Origin: Stappia sp. ES.058
GTDB lineage: Bacteria > Pseudomonadota > Alphaproteobacteria > Rhizobiales > Stappiaceae
Assembly: GCF_900105595.1 (NCBI RefSeq)
Contig: NZ_LT629784.1
Coordinates: 1,426,001 to 1,490,000 of the forward strand
Direction of reading: 5' to 3'
Length of the DNA: 64,000 nucleotides
Shown piece by piece: positions 1 to 7,273 of this stretch. Made by a program: the position numbers and the translations under genes. Below the pieces are notes generated by a model, which did no database searches, had not been told where the DNA came from, and was given only the letters and a program-made list of their open reading frames with translations. Position 1 is the first letter of the stretch. Every line of letters starts with the position of its first letter.

Positions 1-570
1 TGGACCTTCCCGGATCCGGTGCCGGTGCACCGCGAACCGCTCTACACCAATCGCCGCGACCTGCTCGACAAATATGCGACTTATGAGGACAAGACCTTCT
101 GGCGTGTCCCGACCCGCTACAAGTCGATCCAGGACAACGACTTCTCCAAGGATTTCCCGATCATTCTGACGTCGGGGCGCCTGGTGGAGTACGAGGGCGG
201 TGGCGACGAGACACGGTCGAATCCCTGGCTGGCCGAGTTGCAGCAGGACATGTTCGTCGAGGTCAACATTCGCGATGCCAACAATCTCGGCGTTCGCGAT
301 GGCGAGATGGTCTGGGTGCATGGTCCGGAAGGCGGCAAGGTGAAGGTCATGGCACTGGTGACCGAGCGCGTCGGCACCGGTGTTGCCTTCATGCCCTTCC
401 ACTTCGGCGGGCATTGGCAGGGCGAAGACCAAAGGCACAAATACCCGAAGGGCGCCGATCCGTATGTCCTTGGCGAGGCCTCCAACACGGCCCAGACCTA
501 CGGCTACGACTCCGTCACCCAAATGCAAGAAACAAAGGCCACGCTGTGCCGCATCGAGCGCGTGGCGTAA
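1..570 (+). CDS. formate dehydrogenase alpha subunit, C-terminal part (5' end outside window)
   Basis: The reading frame is open from base 1 and enters the window mid-gene; about 189 residues are visible. They match the C-terminal molybdopterin-dinucleotide-binding domain of the DMSO reductase family. Visible marks are the start of that domain (IILTSGRLVEYEGGG), a conserved GD-x-VWVHGPEGG turn and the closing MPFHFGGHWQGED segment. This subunit would oxidise formate to CO2 at a Mo/W-bis-MGD centre; the catalytic Cys/Sec and the N-terminal Fe-S cluster lie upstream and cannot be checked. The beta subunit follows 12 bases downstream, so the two are cotranscribed. The FDH assignment rests mainly on that beta subunit and on the gamma subunit further on. 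Confidence 0.88.
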   Translation, partial: WTFPDPVPVHREPLYTNRRDLLDKYATYEDKTFWRVPTRYKSIQDNDFSKDFPIILTSGRLVEYEGGGDETRSNPWLAELQQDMFVEVNIRDANNLGVRDGEMVWVHGPEGGKVKVMALVTERVGTGVAFMPFHFGGHWQGEDQRHKYPKGADPYVLGEASNTAQTYGYDSVTQMQETKATLCRIERVA

Positions 571-582
571 GGGGGAAAGATC

Positions 583-1182
583 ATGGCACGGATGAAATTC
601 CTCTGTGACGCCGAGCGTTGCATCGAATGCAATGCTTGCGTGACAGCTTGCAAAAACGAGCATGAGGTGCCGTGGGGCATCAATCGTCGCCGTGTGGTGA
701 CGATCCAGGACGGCAAGCCGGGCGAACGCTCGATCTCGGTCGCCTGCATGCACTGTTCGGACGCACCTTGTTCGGCGGTTTGCCCGGTCGACTGCTTCTA
801 TCAGACGGATGAGGGCGTGGTCCTGCACTCAAAGGACCTGTGCATCGGTTGCGGGTATTGCTTCTATGCATGTCCGTTCGGCGCGCCGCAGTATCCGCAG
901 GCCGGAAACTTCGGCTCGCGCGGCAAGATGGACAAATGCACCTTCTGCGCGGGTGGACCGGAAGCTGACAATTCGTCGGCCGAATATGCCAAATACGGGC
1001 GCAATCGTCTGGCCGAAGGCAAGCTGCCCTTGTGTGCGGAAATGTGCTCGACCAAGGCTCTGCTCGCCGGTGACGGCGATGTGGTCTCGTCCATCTACCG
1101 CGAGCGTGTCGTCGCTCGAGGCTTCGGCAGTGGTGCCTGGGGCTGGGGCACGGCCTACCAGCAAAAGTCCGGCAGCTTTTAG
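583..1182 (+). CDS. formate dehydrogenase beta subunit (FDH3-type, four 4Fe-4S clusters)
   Basis: A 199-residue ferredoxin-like electron-transfer subunit that would carry electrons from the alpha subunit to the membrane cytochrome b. Cysteine groups are plain: C13-x2-C16-x2-C19-x3-C23, then CMHCSDAPCSAVCP, then CIGCGYCFYACPFG, and a last set around CTFC and LCAEMC, which is enough for four cubane clusters. The protein has no signal peptide; in this enzyme class export usually relies on the alpha subunit. A purine-rich ribosome-binding stretch (gggggaaag) precedes the ATG. Length and motif spacing fit the FDH3 beta family. A perfect hairpin 27 bases after the stop probably ends or attenuates the transcript. 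Confidence 0.93.
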   Translation: MARMKFLCDAERCIECNACVTACKNEHEVPWGINRRRVVTIQDGKPGERSISVACMHCSDAPCSAVCPVDCFYQTDEGVVLHSKDLCIGCGYCFYACPFGAPQYPQAGNFGSRGKMDKCTFCAGGPEADNSSAEYAKYGRNRLAEGKLPLCAEMCSTKALLAGDGDVVSSIYRERVVARGFGSGAWGWGTAYQQKSGSF

Positions 1183-1209
1183 GTCGAAGCCGCTTGACAC
1201 GAACAGGGC

Positions 1210-1232
1210 AAAGGCGGCCGTAGGCCGCCTTT
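1210..1232 (+). terminator. hairpin terminator after the FDH beta gene
   Basis: A perfect 10-bp stem (AAAGGCGGCC / GGCCGCCTTT) with a GTA loop starts 27 bases after the beta-subunit stop. It is followed by ttgttgtctg, a weak U-rich tail, so termination may be partial. It separates alpha-beta from the lipoprotein and gamma-subunit genes. Confidence 0.7.
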
Positions 1233-1400
1233 GTTGTCTGTGGCCGGCCGGCGCGGTTTCAATGCCGGAGCCGATCCGCCGCGGGCTGCGGACGACGTCT
1301 CGCGAAGACGGATCCGGCCGGTGAGGGAAGAGGCCCCGTCATGCGCGAAAAGGTGCGCTGAAATCCAAGACAAAAGACTTCGTCGCACTGGCAAAAGGTC

Positions 1401-1430
1401 TTGAATGCACTAAGAACTACGGTGTTATAC
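1401..1430 (+). promoter_or_regulatory. candidate sigma-70-type promoter for the lipoprotein/gamma-subunit genes
   Basis: TTGAAT (1401-1406) and TTATAC (1425-1430) are separated by 18 bases in the 408-base gap between the beta subunit and the lipoprotein gene. Together with the hairpin just upstream this would restart transcription for the second half of the locus. Apart from these two signals the gap (1183-1590) shows no gene I can support. Confidence 0.4.
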
Positions 1431-1577
1431 GGATGCCGGTGGGGAGATGGGGGTTTTTGGCAGGCTGTGCTGTGCGTGATCTTGTCCGGCAGACGGCTTC
1501 GGCTTCGGGCTTGAGGCCATGCGATGCCGTCAGGTCGGCAGTTTCATGGCAGTGGTTCAAGGCTGCATAAATTGGGC

Positions 1578-1583
1578 AAGGAG
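1578..1583 (+). promoter_or_regulatory. ribosome-binding site that fixes the lipoprotein start
   Basis: AAGGAG lies 7 bases before the GTG at 1591. No comparable site precedes the in-frame ATG codons upstream (1519, 1546), so translation most likely starts at the GTG. Confidence 0.65.
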
Positions 1584-1590
1584 TTGGGAC

Positions 1591-1788
1591 GTGGGATCGG
1601 GAAATCGGACGTTGGCGGTTGTCGCTCTGTCGGTGCTGGCGCTCTCGGCGCTGTCCGGCTGTCGCGAAGATGAACAGAACCGGCCGCTGATCTTGGAAAA
1701 GGGCGTCTATCAGGGAGCCCCGGATGAGGAACTGAGCGAGGCGGACCGGCGCGCACTGCAACAGCGCGGAGATCGCCAGCGGTTTTGA
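1591..1788 (+). CDS. small lipoprotein of the FDH locus
   Basis: A 65-residue protein starting at GTG 1591. It begins with a basic N-terminus (GSGNR), a hydrophobic stretch and a lipobox, LSGC with Cys24, so it is a predicted type II signal-peptidase substrate anchored in the envelope. The mature part is only about 42 residues, highly charged, with no domain I recognise. A longer reading from 1519 would bury the signal peptide behind 24 extra residues and is less likely. It sits 91 bases before the gamma-subunit gene on the same strand. Role unknown; its position suggests it assists FDH assembly or the periplasmic part of the complex, but that is inference. Confidence 0.72.
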   Translation: MGSGNRTLAVVALSVLALSALSGCREDEQNRPLILEKGVYQGAPDEELSEADRRALQQRGDRQRF

Positions 1789-1879
1789 TCCGGACCGTCG
1801 GTCTTGGTGGAAATGGGGATTTCCGCGCGGATCAGATGAATTCCAGTGAGCCCGGCGTCATGTCGGCGGGAGGAGAACG

Positions 1880-3046
1880 ATGATCTTCATTGCAAATGGA
1901 CTTTTCAGCCGCACTGCCGGGCGACTGCATGGCGCCGCTGCCGGTGCTCTCGCTCTTATTCTTTTGGTTGGCGCTGTCGGGACCGTCTCCGCGCCCGCTA
2001 TGGCGCAACAGGGCACAGCCCCTCAGGTTGCGGCGGAAGCGCCCGTCGACGGTCGTGTCCCCGGGAATACGCTCGGAGGATCCTCAGACACTGACTTCTG
2101 GAGGGCGGTGAGACAGGGTACAGCCGGCAATGTGTCCATTCCAGACGAAAAATCCGCAACATTGGTGCAGTCGGAAGGCGAGTTGTGGCGCTCGCTGCGC
2201 AATGGTCCGGTTGCGCTTTATGCCAGCTGGGCGCTGCTGGCGATTGTCGTCGTGCTGTGTTTGTTTTTCGCCATTCGCGGCCGCATCAAGATCGAGCATG
2301 GCCGCAGCGACAAGACGATAACCCGCTTTGCCGGGGTCGAGCGCTTCGGCCACTGGTTGCTTGCCTCGTCCTTCGTCATTCTCGCCCTCACAGGGTTGAA
2401 CGTGATGTACGGACGTTACGTTGTATTGCCGGTCATCGGGGCGGATGCGTTTGCATGGCTGACGATGGTCGGCAAGTACCTTCACAACTATCTCGCCTTT
2501 GCCTTCATGGCAGGACTGGCGATGATCTTCGTGATGTGGGTGCGGCATAATCTGCCGGATCGCACTGATGTCAAATGGGTCCTTCAGGCAGGCGGTTTGT
2601 TTTCCAAGAACCTTCATCCGCCCGCGAAAAAATTCAACGCCGGGCAGAAGATGATCTTCTGGCTGACCATTCTCGGCGGTGTTTCGGTTTCCGTGTCCGG
2701 CTGGTCGCTCCTGTTCCCCTATACGACCCATTTTTTCGGCGGCACGTTTGAGTTGGTCAACACCGTCTTCGGAACGGAGCTTCCGGCGGCCTTGTCCGTG
2801 CTTCAGGAACAGCAGCTCGCCTCGCTCTGGCATTCGATCATGAGCGTGTTTCTGGTCTGTGTGATCATCGCCCATATCTACATCGGTTCGATCGGAATGG
2901 AGGGGGCATTCGACGCGATGGGGTCCGGCCAGGTCGATCTGAACTGGGCCAAGGAACACCATTCGCTTTGGGTCGAAGAGGTGCTTTCGCGCCAGGGCGC
3001 AGACGGCAAGGGCAGCTCCGCGCCGACGCCCCAGCCCGCCGAGTAG
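1880..3046 (+). CDS. formate dehydrogenase gamma subunit (cytochrome b556)
   Basis: A 388-residue membrane subunit that would take electrons from the beta subunit and reduce the quinone pool through two b haems. An N-terminal signal-like segment ends near APAMAQQ. A periplasmic stretch follows, then four to five membrane helices in the Ni/Fe-hydrogenase-type cytochrome b fold. Candidate haem-ligand histidines sit in RFGHWLLASS, KYLHNYLAF and CVIIAHIYIG, and the C-terminus carries the family's AKEHHSLWVEE motif. GGAGGAGAACG sets the ATG start. The protein is longer than E. coli FdnI (about 217 residues), as is usual for FDH gamma subunits with an extra N-terminal domain. The next gene starts 5 bases after the stop. 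Confidence 0.92.
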   Translation: MIFIANGLFSRTAGRLHGAAAGALALILLVGAVGTVSAPAMAQQGTAPQVAAEAPVDGRVPGNTLGGSSDTDFWRAVRQGTAGNVSIPDEKSATLVQSEGELWRSLRNGPVALYASWALLAIVVVLCLFFAIRGRIKIEHGRSDKTITRFAGVERFGHWLLASSFVILALTGLNVMYGRYVVLPVIGADAFAWLTMVGKYLHNYLAFAFMAGLAMIFVMWVRHNLPDRTDVKWVLQAGGLFSKNLHPPAKKFNAGQKMIFWLTILGGVSVSVSGWSLLFPYTTHFFGGTFELVNTVFGTELPAALSVLQEQQLASLWHSIMSVFLVCVIIAHIYIGSIGMEGAFDAMGSGQVDLNWAKEHHSLWVEEVLSRQGADGKGSSAPTPQPAE

Positions 3047-3051
3047 CCTCC

Positions 3052-4422
3052 GTGTGGCGGCCTCTTGTCTGGTTGACCACTTTGATGACGGTCGCGCTTT
3101 GCGGTGCGGCGGTCGCCGCTGGCTGGCCGGAGCGGCTGAGCGGACATGGAGGGCCGATCAAGTCGGTGATGCTCTCCAGGGACGAACGCCGCGCGTTGAC
3201 CACATCCTTTGATTATTCGGTAATCCTCTGGGACATTGCAGAGGGACATTCTCGAATTTCCAGGCGGATGATCGGTCACAATGCCGCGGCAAATGATGCG
3301 CGCTTTCTTCCTGGCGGAAAAAGAGCCGTTTCCGTCGGTGACGATGGGGCGGTGCTGCTTTGGGATCTTGCTGATGGTTCGGTCCTTTCGCGGGTGGATA
3401 CTGGCGACGACAAGATGCTCTCACTCGCGGTCTCAGAGTCCGGGCGTTTTTTGGCGGTCGCCTCCTGGGACCGCAGCGCGCATCTCTTCGAAGTTCGCGA
3501 TGCTTCGCTCGTTCCGTTGAGGCGGCTGACAGGCCATCGCAACAACGTCAATGCCGTGGCCTTTTCGCCGGATGAGAAGGTCGTGTTCACCGGAGCGTCC
3601 GATGGGGTCATCCGATCGTTCTCGCGTGCCGACGGGGCACTTCTGCGAGAGGTCCATGTCCATGGCTGGGGGATAAATGTTCTGCAGCTCATGAAGGGTG
3701 GGAGAAAGATCGCCTTCGGCGCGACGGATGGAGCGGTTGCGGTTGTTGATATCGAGAGCGGGGAGGTCTCCAAGCAGCTTGCGAACCATGACCGACCGGT
3801 TCTCGCGCTGACAATGACGCAGGATGGCGCTCTGCTGGCCAGCGGTGGTGGGGACGGGCAGATCCGCGTGTACGATGCACAGGCTTGGACACTTCTCGAG
3901 CGTTACGAGAACCCCTATGGCCCGGTGTGGGGCATGGCACTCACCGGCGATCATGCCGTCGCCTTTTATGCGGGCCTCGACGATCATGTGAACACATGGC
4001 AGATCGCCCCGCGCAAGCCCTTCGAACCTGTCGGAAGTTCCTTCCCGCGCCGGTTCCAGGTTGCGGATACGCAGGATCCCGGGGCGTTGCAGTTCGCCCG
4101 AAAATGCTCGGTCTGTCATACGCTGACACCGGACGATGGCAACCGGGCAGGTCCGACGCTCTATGGTGTCTTCGGCCGCGAGGTCGGCAGCTTGCCGGGC
4201 TATCCTTACTCGCAGGCGCTTCTGGATGCGGACTTCACCTGGACGGAGAAGACGATCTCCGACCTTTTTGATCATGGCCCGGATGTCGTCACGCCGGGGA
4301 CAAAAATGCCGATCCAGCGGCTCAAGAGCGTTGAGGAACGCAATGCACTGGTCCGCTTTCTGAAACAGGCGACGGCGTCCGATGCGGCGCCTCACCAAGA
4401 CGAGAAGGAGATTGGGAAATGA
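3052..4422 (+). CDS. exported WD40-repeat / c-type cytochrome fusion protein
   Basis: About 456 residues from GTG 3052; an ATG at 3085 is an alternative. The N-terminus (LVWLTTLMTVALCGAAVAAG) is a signal peptide. Residues of roughly 30-325 form repeated WD40 blades, visible as recurring GH/D...V...S.DG...LWD patterns (DYSVILWDIAEG, DDGAVLLWDLADG, SWDRSAHLFEVRD, GHRNNVNAVAFSPD). The C-terminal 100 residues are a class I cytochrome c domain with C352-SV-C355-H356 and a distal methionine in GTKMPIQ (Met419). It should therefore be a periplasmic haem protein with a beta-propeller scaffold. It is translationally close to the gamma subunit and overlaps the next peptide by ATGA, so an FDH-linked electron-transfer or assembly role is likely. 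The exact partner is unknown. Confidence 0.85.
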   Translation: MWRPLVWLTTLMTVALCGAAVAAGWPERLSGHGGPIKSVMLSRDERRALTTSFDYSVILWDIAEGHSRISRRMIGHNAAANDARFLPGGKRAVSVGDDGAVLLWDLADGSVLSRVDTGDDKMLSLAVSESGRFLAVASWDRSAHLFEVRDASLVPLRRLTGHRNNVNAVAFSPDEKVVFTGASDGVIRSFSRADGALLREVHVHGWGINVLQLMKGGRKIAFGATDGAVAVVDIESGEVSKQLANHDRPVLALTMTQDGALLASGGGDGQIRVYDAQAWTLLERYENPYGPVWGMALTGDHAVAFYAGLDDHVNTWQIAPRKPFEPVGSSFPRRFQVADTQDPGALQFARKCSVCHTLTPDDGNRAGPTLYGVFGREVGSLPGYPYSQALLDADFTWTEKTISDLFDHGPDVVTPGTKMPIQRLKSVEERNALVRFLKQATASDAAPHQDEKEIGK

Positions 4423-4571
4423 AGGCGTTCGTTGCAGCGATTGTCGCAGTCGCGGTGATCGGGATCGGATCCTGGGGTGTTCTGACACGCGGCCTGGATT
4501 ACTCTGCCGCATCGGTCTATTCGACGGATACGCCGGGGGCGGTGCGCCTGTCGTCTGGCGAGGCGGATTGA
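4419..4571 (+). CDS. 50-residue single-pass membrane peptide
   Basis: A short gene whose ATG overlaps the stop of the WD40-cytochrome gene (ATGA at 4419-4422), a classic coupled start. The 50 residues consist of one hydrophobic helix right at the N-terminus (AFVAAIVAVAVIGIG) and a polar tail ending RLSSGEAD. The next gene begins at or just after its TGA; a TTG overlapping the stop at 4568 is also in frame with that gene. Such size and topology fit a small subunit or assembly factor of a membrane complex. I do not recognise a named family. Support comes from the coupled start, the coding-like third-position G/C bias and the tight packing, not from similarity. Confidence 0.6.
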   Translation: MKAFVAAIVAVAVIGIGSWGVLTRGLDYSAASVYSTDTPGAVRLSSGEAD

Positions 4572-4600
4572 ACCCGCAGCGATCGGATTTGACCAGGCGT

Positions 4601-5575
4601 ATGATGGCGGTCGGTTTTGGCCTCGTGATTTGCCTGGGTCTGGGCGTGCCGTCCGTGCTGGGCGACCAGACTCACGGCAGTGGCGACGCCCTCGCAGCAT
4701 CGCCCGCCGCGCTGGAAACGCTTTCGGCCGCGCGCCATCAGGTCGTGGCTCTCTTGCCGGATTGGCCGGAGGGTAAGGTCAATGCGGACGAGCCGGAAGG
4801 ATCGGCCGTTCGCCTCGCGCCGGATGGCTTGCTTGTAACGGCCGATCATGTGCTCGGGCGCGCCGCCGGTGCCAGTGTCCGGTTGGTGGACGGGCGCGTC
4901 ATTCCCGCCGAAATCGTTTATCGGGACGCCGAAACGGACCTCGCCGTTCTCAGGGCTCCACGCGCCGAAGCGGTCTCGGGTGAGGGGCTCACGCTCTCCG
5001 CGCGCGACCCCGTCCCCGGGACGCCCGTCTGCGCGATCGGAAATGCTTTCGGTCTCGGTGTTTCGGTGAGTTGCGGTGTGATTTCGGCGCAGGGACGCGG
5101 CGGCATCGGCTTCAACGCCATCGAGGATTTCCTGCAAACCGATGCAGCTGTGAATCCGGGCGCGAGCGGTGGTGCGCTTGTCGATGCGCGCGGAAGGCTT
5201 GTCGGTATATTGTCCGCAATCTACACAAAATCCGGGGATGGCGACATCGGGGTCAATTTCGCCGTATCCGCGCCGCTGGTGCAGCGGATCGTGAGCGGCG
5301 CGCGGGCTGGCACTTCTGTCCGCAGGTCGCTTGGCGCGCATCTGCGTGCTACGCCACTGGGACCGCAGCGTCCGGGCTTGACGATCCTGGACGTGGCCGG
5401 CGATGGTCCTGCCGCACGCGCAGGGCTGCGCGTGGGCGATGTTCTTCTCGCGATCGATGGTTGGCCCGTTCGGACGGTAGCTGCGCTTCGAGGACGCCTG
5501 GAGCGGGCCGATGCCAACGGCAAGTTGACGCTTCGCCGCGACGGATCGGAACTGGAAATCATGCTGCGTTTTTAA
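4601..5575 (+). CDS. HtrA/DegP-like serine protease with one PDZ domain (S1C family)
   Basis: About 324 residues, exported by an N-terminal signal peptide (GLVICLGLGVPSVLG). The trypsin-like domain has the triad His83 (LLVTADHVLG), Asp113 (ETDLAVLRAP) and Ser189 (NPGASGGALVD). A single PDZ domain follows (ILDVAGDGPAARAGLRVGDV). The start is uncertain: ATG 4601 or 4604, or TTG 4589 or 4568. E. coli DegP has two PDZ domains; this one is shorter, like DegS, but has no lasting membrane anchor visible. Lying inside the FDH run, it may process or quality-control periplasmic FDH components such as the WD40-cytochrome; that is inference from position. Confidence 0.86.
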   Translation: MMAVGFGLVICLGLGVPSVLGDQTHGSGDALAASPAALETLSAARHQVVALLPDWPEGKVNADEPEGSAVRLAPDGLLVTADHVLGRAAGASVRLVDGRVIPAEIVYRDAETDLAVLRAPRAEAVSGEGLTLSARDPVPGTPVCAIGNAFGLGVSVSCGVISAQGRGGIGFNAIEDFLQTDAAVNPGASGGALVDARGRLVGILSAIYTKSGDGDIGVNFAVSAPLVQRIVSGARAGTSVRRSLGAHLRATPLGPQRPGLTILDVAGDGPAARAGLRVGDVLLAIDGWPVRTVAALRGRLERADANGKLTLRRDGSELEIMLRF

Positions 5576-5687
5576 GAGTGATCAATGACTTGCGATGAAG
5601 CGCGGACTCAAGACACAAACCACTTGAATCGGCTTGTGAACGGACGGCACCTCCATCGCTCATACCTCCAACGACAGGATCGATAAA

Positions 5688-5885
5688 ATGGACAATGAAA
5701 CCTTCAACATGTCGATGCGCAAGTTTCTGAAGCAGGTTGGTGTGACCTCGCAACAAGCGCTTGAAGAGCATGTGCGCGAGGCTGGCCTCACGAGCGGAAA
5801 ACTGCCCGCGCGCGTCGTTTTGACGATTGACGGTCAGACGTTCGAACACGTCGTGACCGGTGAAATCGATCTCGGTGACGACTGA
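5688..5885 (+). CDS. DUF6494-type small protein
   Basis: 65 residues, cytosolic, no signal peptide or membrane segment. The pattern FNMSMRKFLKQVGVTSQ near the N-terminus, then a helix rich in acidic residues and a C-terminal beta-like segment (ARVVLTIDGQTFEHVV), agrees with my memory of the DUF6494 family. The function of that family is unknown to me. It sits between the protease and the ligase-like gene on the same strand. A strong stem-loop follows its stop by 28 bases. Confidence 0.68.
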   Translation: MDNETFNMSMRKFLKQVGVTSQQALEEHVREAGLTSGKLPARVVLTIDGQTFEHVVTGEIDLGDD

Positions 5886-5913
5886 TTGCTTCTGGTTGAA
5901 TCAGTGGGTGAAG

Positions 5914-5941
5914 GAGTCCTGTCAATTGCCTGACGGGACTC
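5914..5941 (+). other. stem-loop between DUF6494 and the ligase-like gene
   Basis: An 11-bp stem (GAGTCCTGTCA pairing with TGACGGGACTC, one G-T wobble) closes a 6-base loop. No T-run follows on the plus strand, so it may be a processing or attenuation element rather than a full terminator. Confidence 0.5.
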
Positions 5942-6017
5942 GCCATCATGGATCTTCCGCATATGGCATTCCCGCATTGCTTGAACACTGTGTTCCAGTC
6001 TGTGAAGGAGAGGGGCA

Positions 6018-6785
6018 GTGTTGACGCCCGACCCGACATTTCCGCCCTTGTTGACCGGCCACGCGGTACCGGCCAGCGCGGATGTTTTCGAAGACGCCTG
6101 CCGTGGCGCTCAGGATGGCCGCTTCGGCGCCGGCGATTTCGTCTGGTCGCGGCGCACCGACACCGTGTCGCTCGCGCTGGTGCTTGAACCGGAGGTGCCG
6201 GCGTCACGCAGCTTTGAGATGTTGTTCCTCACAATGGTGGCGGCCAATGACGCGCTTGGGGCGATCACTCCTCCGGAGACCGCCCTGACCTTTCTTTGGC
6301 CGGATGTGTTCAAGGTCAATGGCGCGAAGGTCGGGCGCGCGCGTCTGGCGACGAGCGATGAACTGGACGATGATGGCGCGCCGCTCTGGCTGACGGTTGC
6401 GCTCGAGTTTCGCCTGGCGCCGCTCGACGGGCCGCTTGAGCCGGGCGAGACGCCGGATCGGACAAGTCTGATCGACGAGGGGGCGGTCGATCTCGACAGG
6501 ACACAGGTGATTGAATCCCTGTCGCGTCATTTGCTGACCTGGATCCATTCCTGGGATGTCGACGGGTTCGCTCCGGTCCTCGACAACTGGCTCTTTCGGG
6601 CAGAAGGATATCGTGGTGCACATGCTGTCGAATCGGTCGGTGGCGTAGTCGAGGGCACCTTCCTCGGGCTCGACGAGGAGGGCAACCTTCTGATCAAGCG
6701 CGATGCCGCGAGTGGCGGCGACACCCTGTCGCTACGGCTGCGCGAGCATCTGTCTTCTCACTCTCTGGAGGCCTCGGAGGCCTGA
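6018..6785 (+). CDS. biotin/lipoate-protein-ligase-like protein of the FDH locus (DUF4444-type C-terminus)
   Basis: 255 residues from a GTG start preceded by GAAGGAGAGG. The fold is recognisable from the segment TFLWPDVFKVNGAKVGRARL (residues 91-110), which lines up with the KWPND...KVAGIL region of BirA/LplA enzymes. Key residues are altered: the ligase lysine before WPN is Leu93, Asn is replaced so the motif reads WPDV, and the ATP-binding GRGR loop has become GRFGAGDFVWSRR. A C-terminal small domain (VVEGTFLGLDEEGNLLIK) resembles the SH3-like tail of biotin ligases. It may bind a cofactor without forming the usual acyl-adenylate. It is followed 2 bases later by the DUF6505 gene. Confidence 0.75.
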   Translation: MLTPDPTFPPLLTGHAVPASADVFEDACRGAQDGRFGAGDFVWSRRTDTVSLALVLEPEVPASRSFEMLFLTMVAANDALGAITPPETALTFLWPDVFKVNGAKVGRARLATSDELDDDGAPLWLTVALEFRLAPLDGPLEPGETPDRTSLIDEGAVDLDRTQVIESLSRHLLTWIHSWDVDGFAPVLDNWLFRAEGYRGAHAVESVGGVVEGTFLGLDEEGNLLIKRDAASGGDTLSLRLREHLSSHSLEASEA

Positions 6786-6787
6786 TC

Positions 6788-7273
6788 ATGCCGAAATTCC
6801 TGAAAGCCATTCGTCTCGATGCATCGGACACCCAAGTGTTTCCCGCCGCGGCCGAACCGGGCGACTGGGTGATCCCGGGCACTTTCGCCTTTCGCGCCTA
6901 CACGCCGGAGGGTCTGGAAGGCAAGGTCCGTCAGGCTTTCGTGTCCGGTTTCCTGTCGCTTGAAACATTCGGCTGGACCACGCTCGCGACGCCTGCGGAG
7001 ATTTCGGCCGACGAGCGAGAGCGGCTGGTGGAGCGGCTGGCCCAGCACTTTGTCGATGAGCATGGCGCTCCCAGTGCGGATGCTTCGCGTGGCGTGGCAG
7101 AGGCTGAGATCGCCGACGCGATGGAACTTGCCGAAGAACTGGAGATCAATGCTTTGCTCGCGATCCAGCGCGAGATCGACGACGAGGGCGCGATTCATGA
7201 ACGCTTTCATCTGGTCACGCCACCGGAGGACGCGCCGCACGCGCGGATCTGGGACGTGAGCGGTGACGAGTGA
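6788..7273 (+). CDS. DUF6505-type protein of the FDH locus
   Basis: 161 residues, acidic, with no signal peptide. The opening (MPKFLKAIRLDASDTQVF) and the FAFRAYTPEGLEGK segment match what I recall of DUF6505, a family seen beside formate dehydrogenase genes. The central part (residues 60-130) is largely helical and rich in Glu and Ala. It starts 2 bases after the ligase-like gene, and its stop overlaps the next ATG (TGATG), so the three are almost certainly one translational unit. Function unknown. Confidence 0.7.
   Translation: MPKFLKAIRLDASDTQVFPAAAEPGDWVIPGTFAFRAYTPEGLEGKVRQAFVSGFLSLETFGWTTLATPAEISADERERLVERLAQHFVDEHGAPSADASRGVAEAEIADAMELAEELEINALLAIQREIDDEGAIHERFHLVTPPEDAPHARIWDVSGDE

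Noticed and set aside
117..488. Long reverse-strand frame across the FDH alpha fragment
   Set aside because: It is the mirror of a GC-rich real gene on the plus strand, with no ribosome-binding site and no domain; many such shadows occur in this window.
2084..2962. 292-codon minus-strand frame opposite the gamma subunit
   Set aside because: The plus strand encodes a clear cytochrome b. The reverse frame has low-complexity His/Arg/Gln composition and no start signal.
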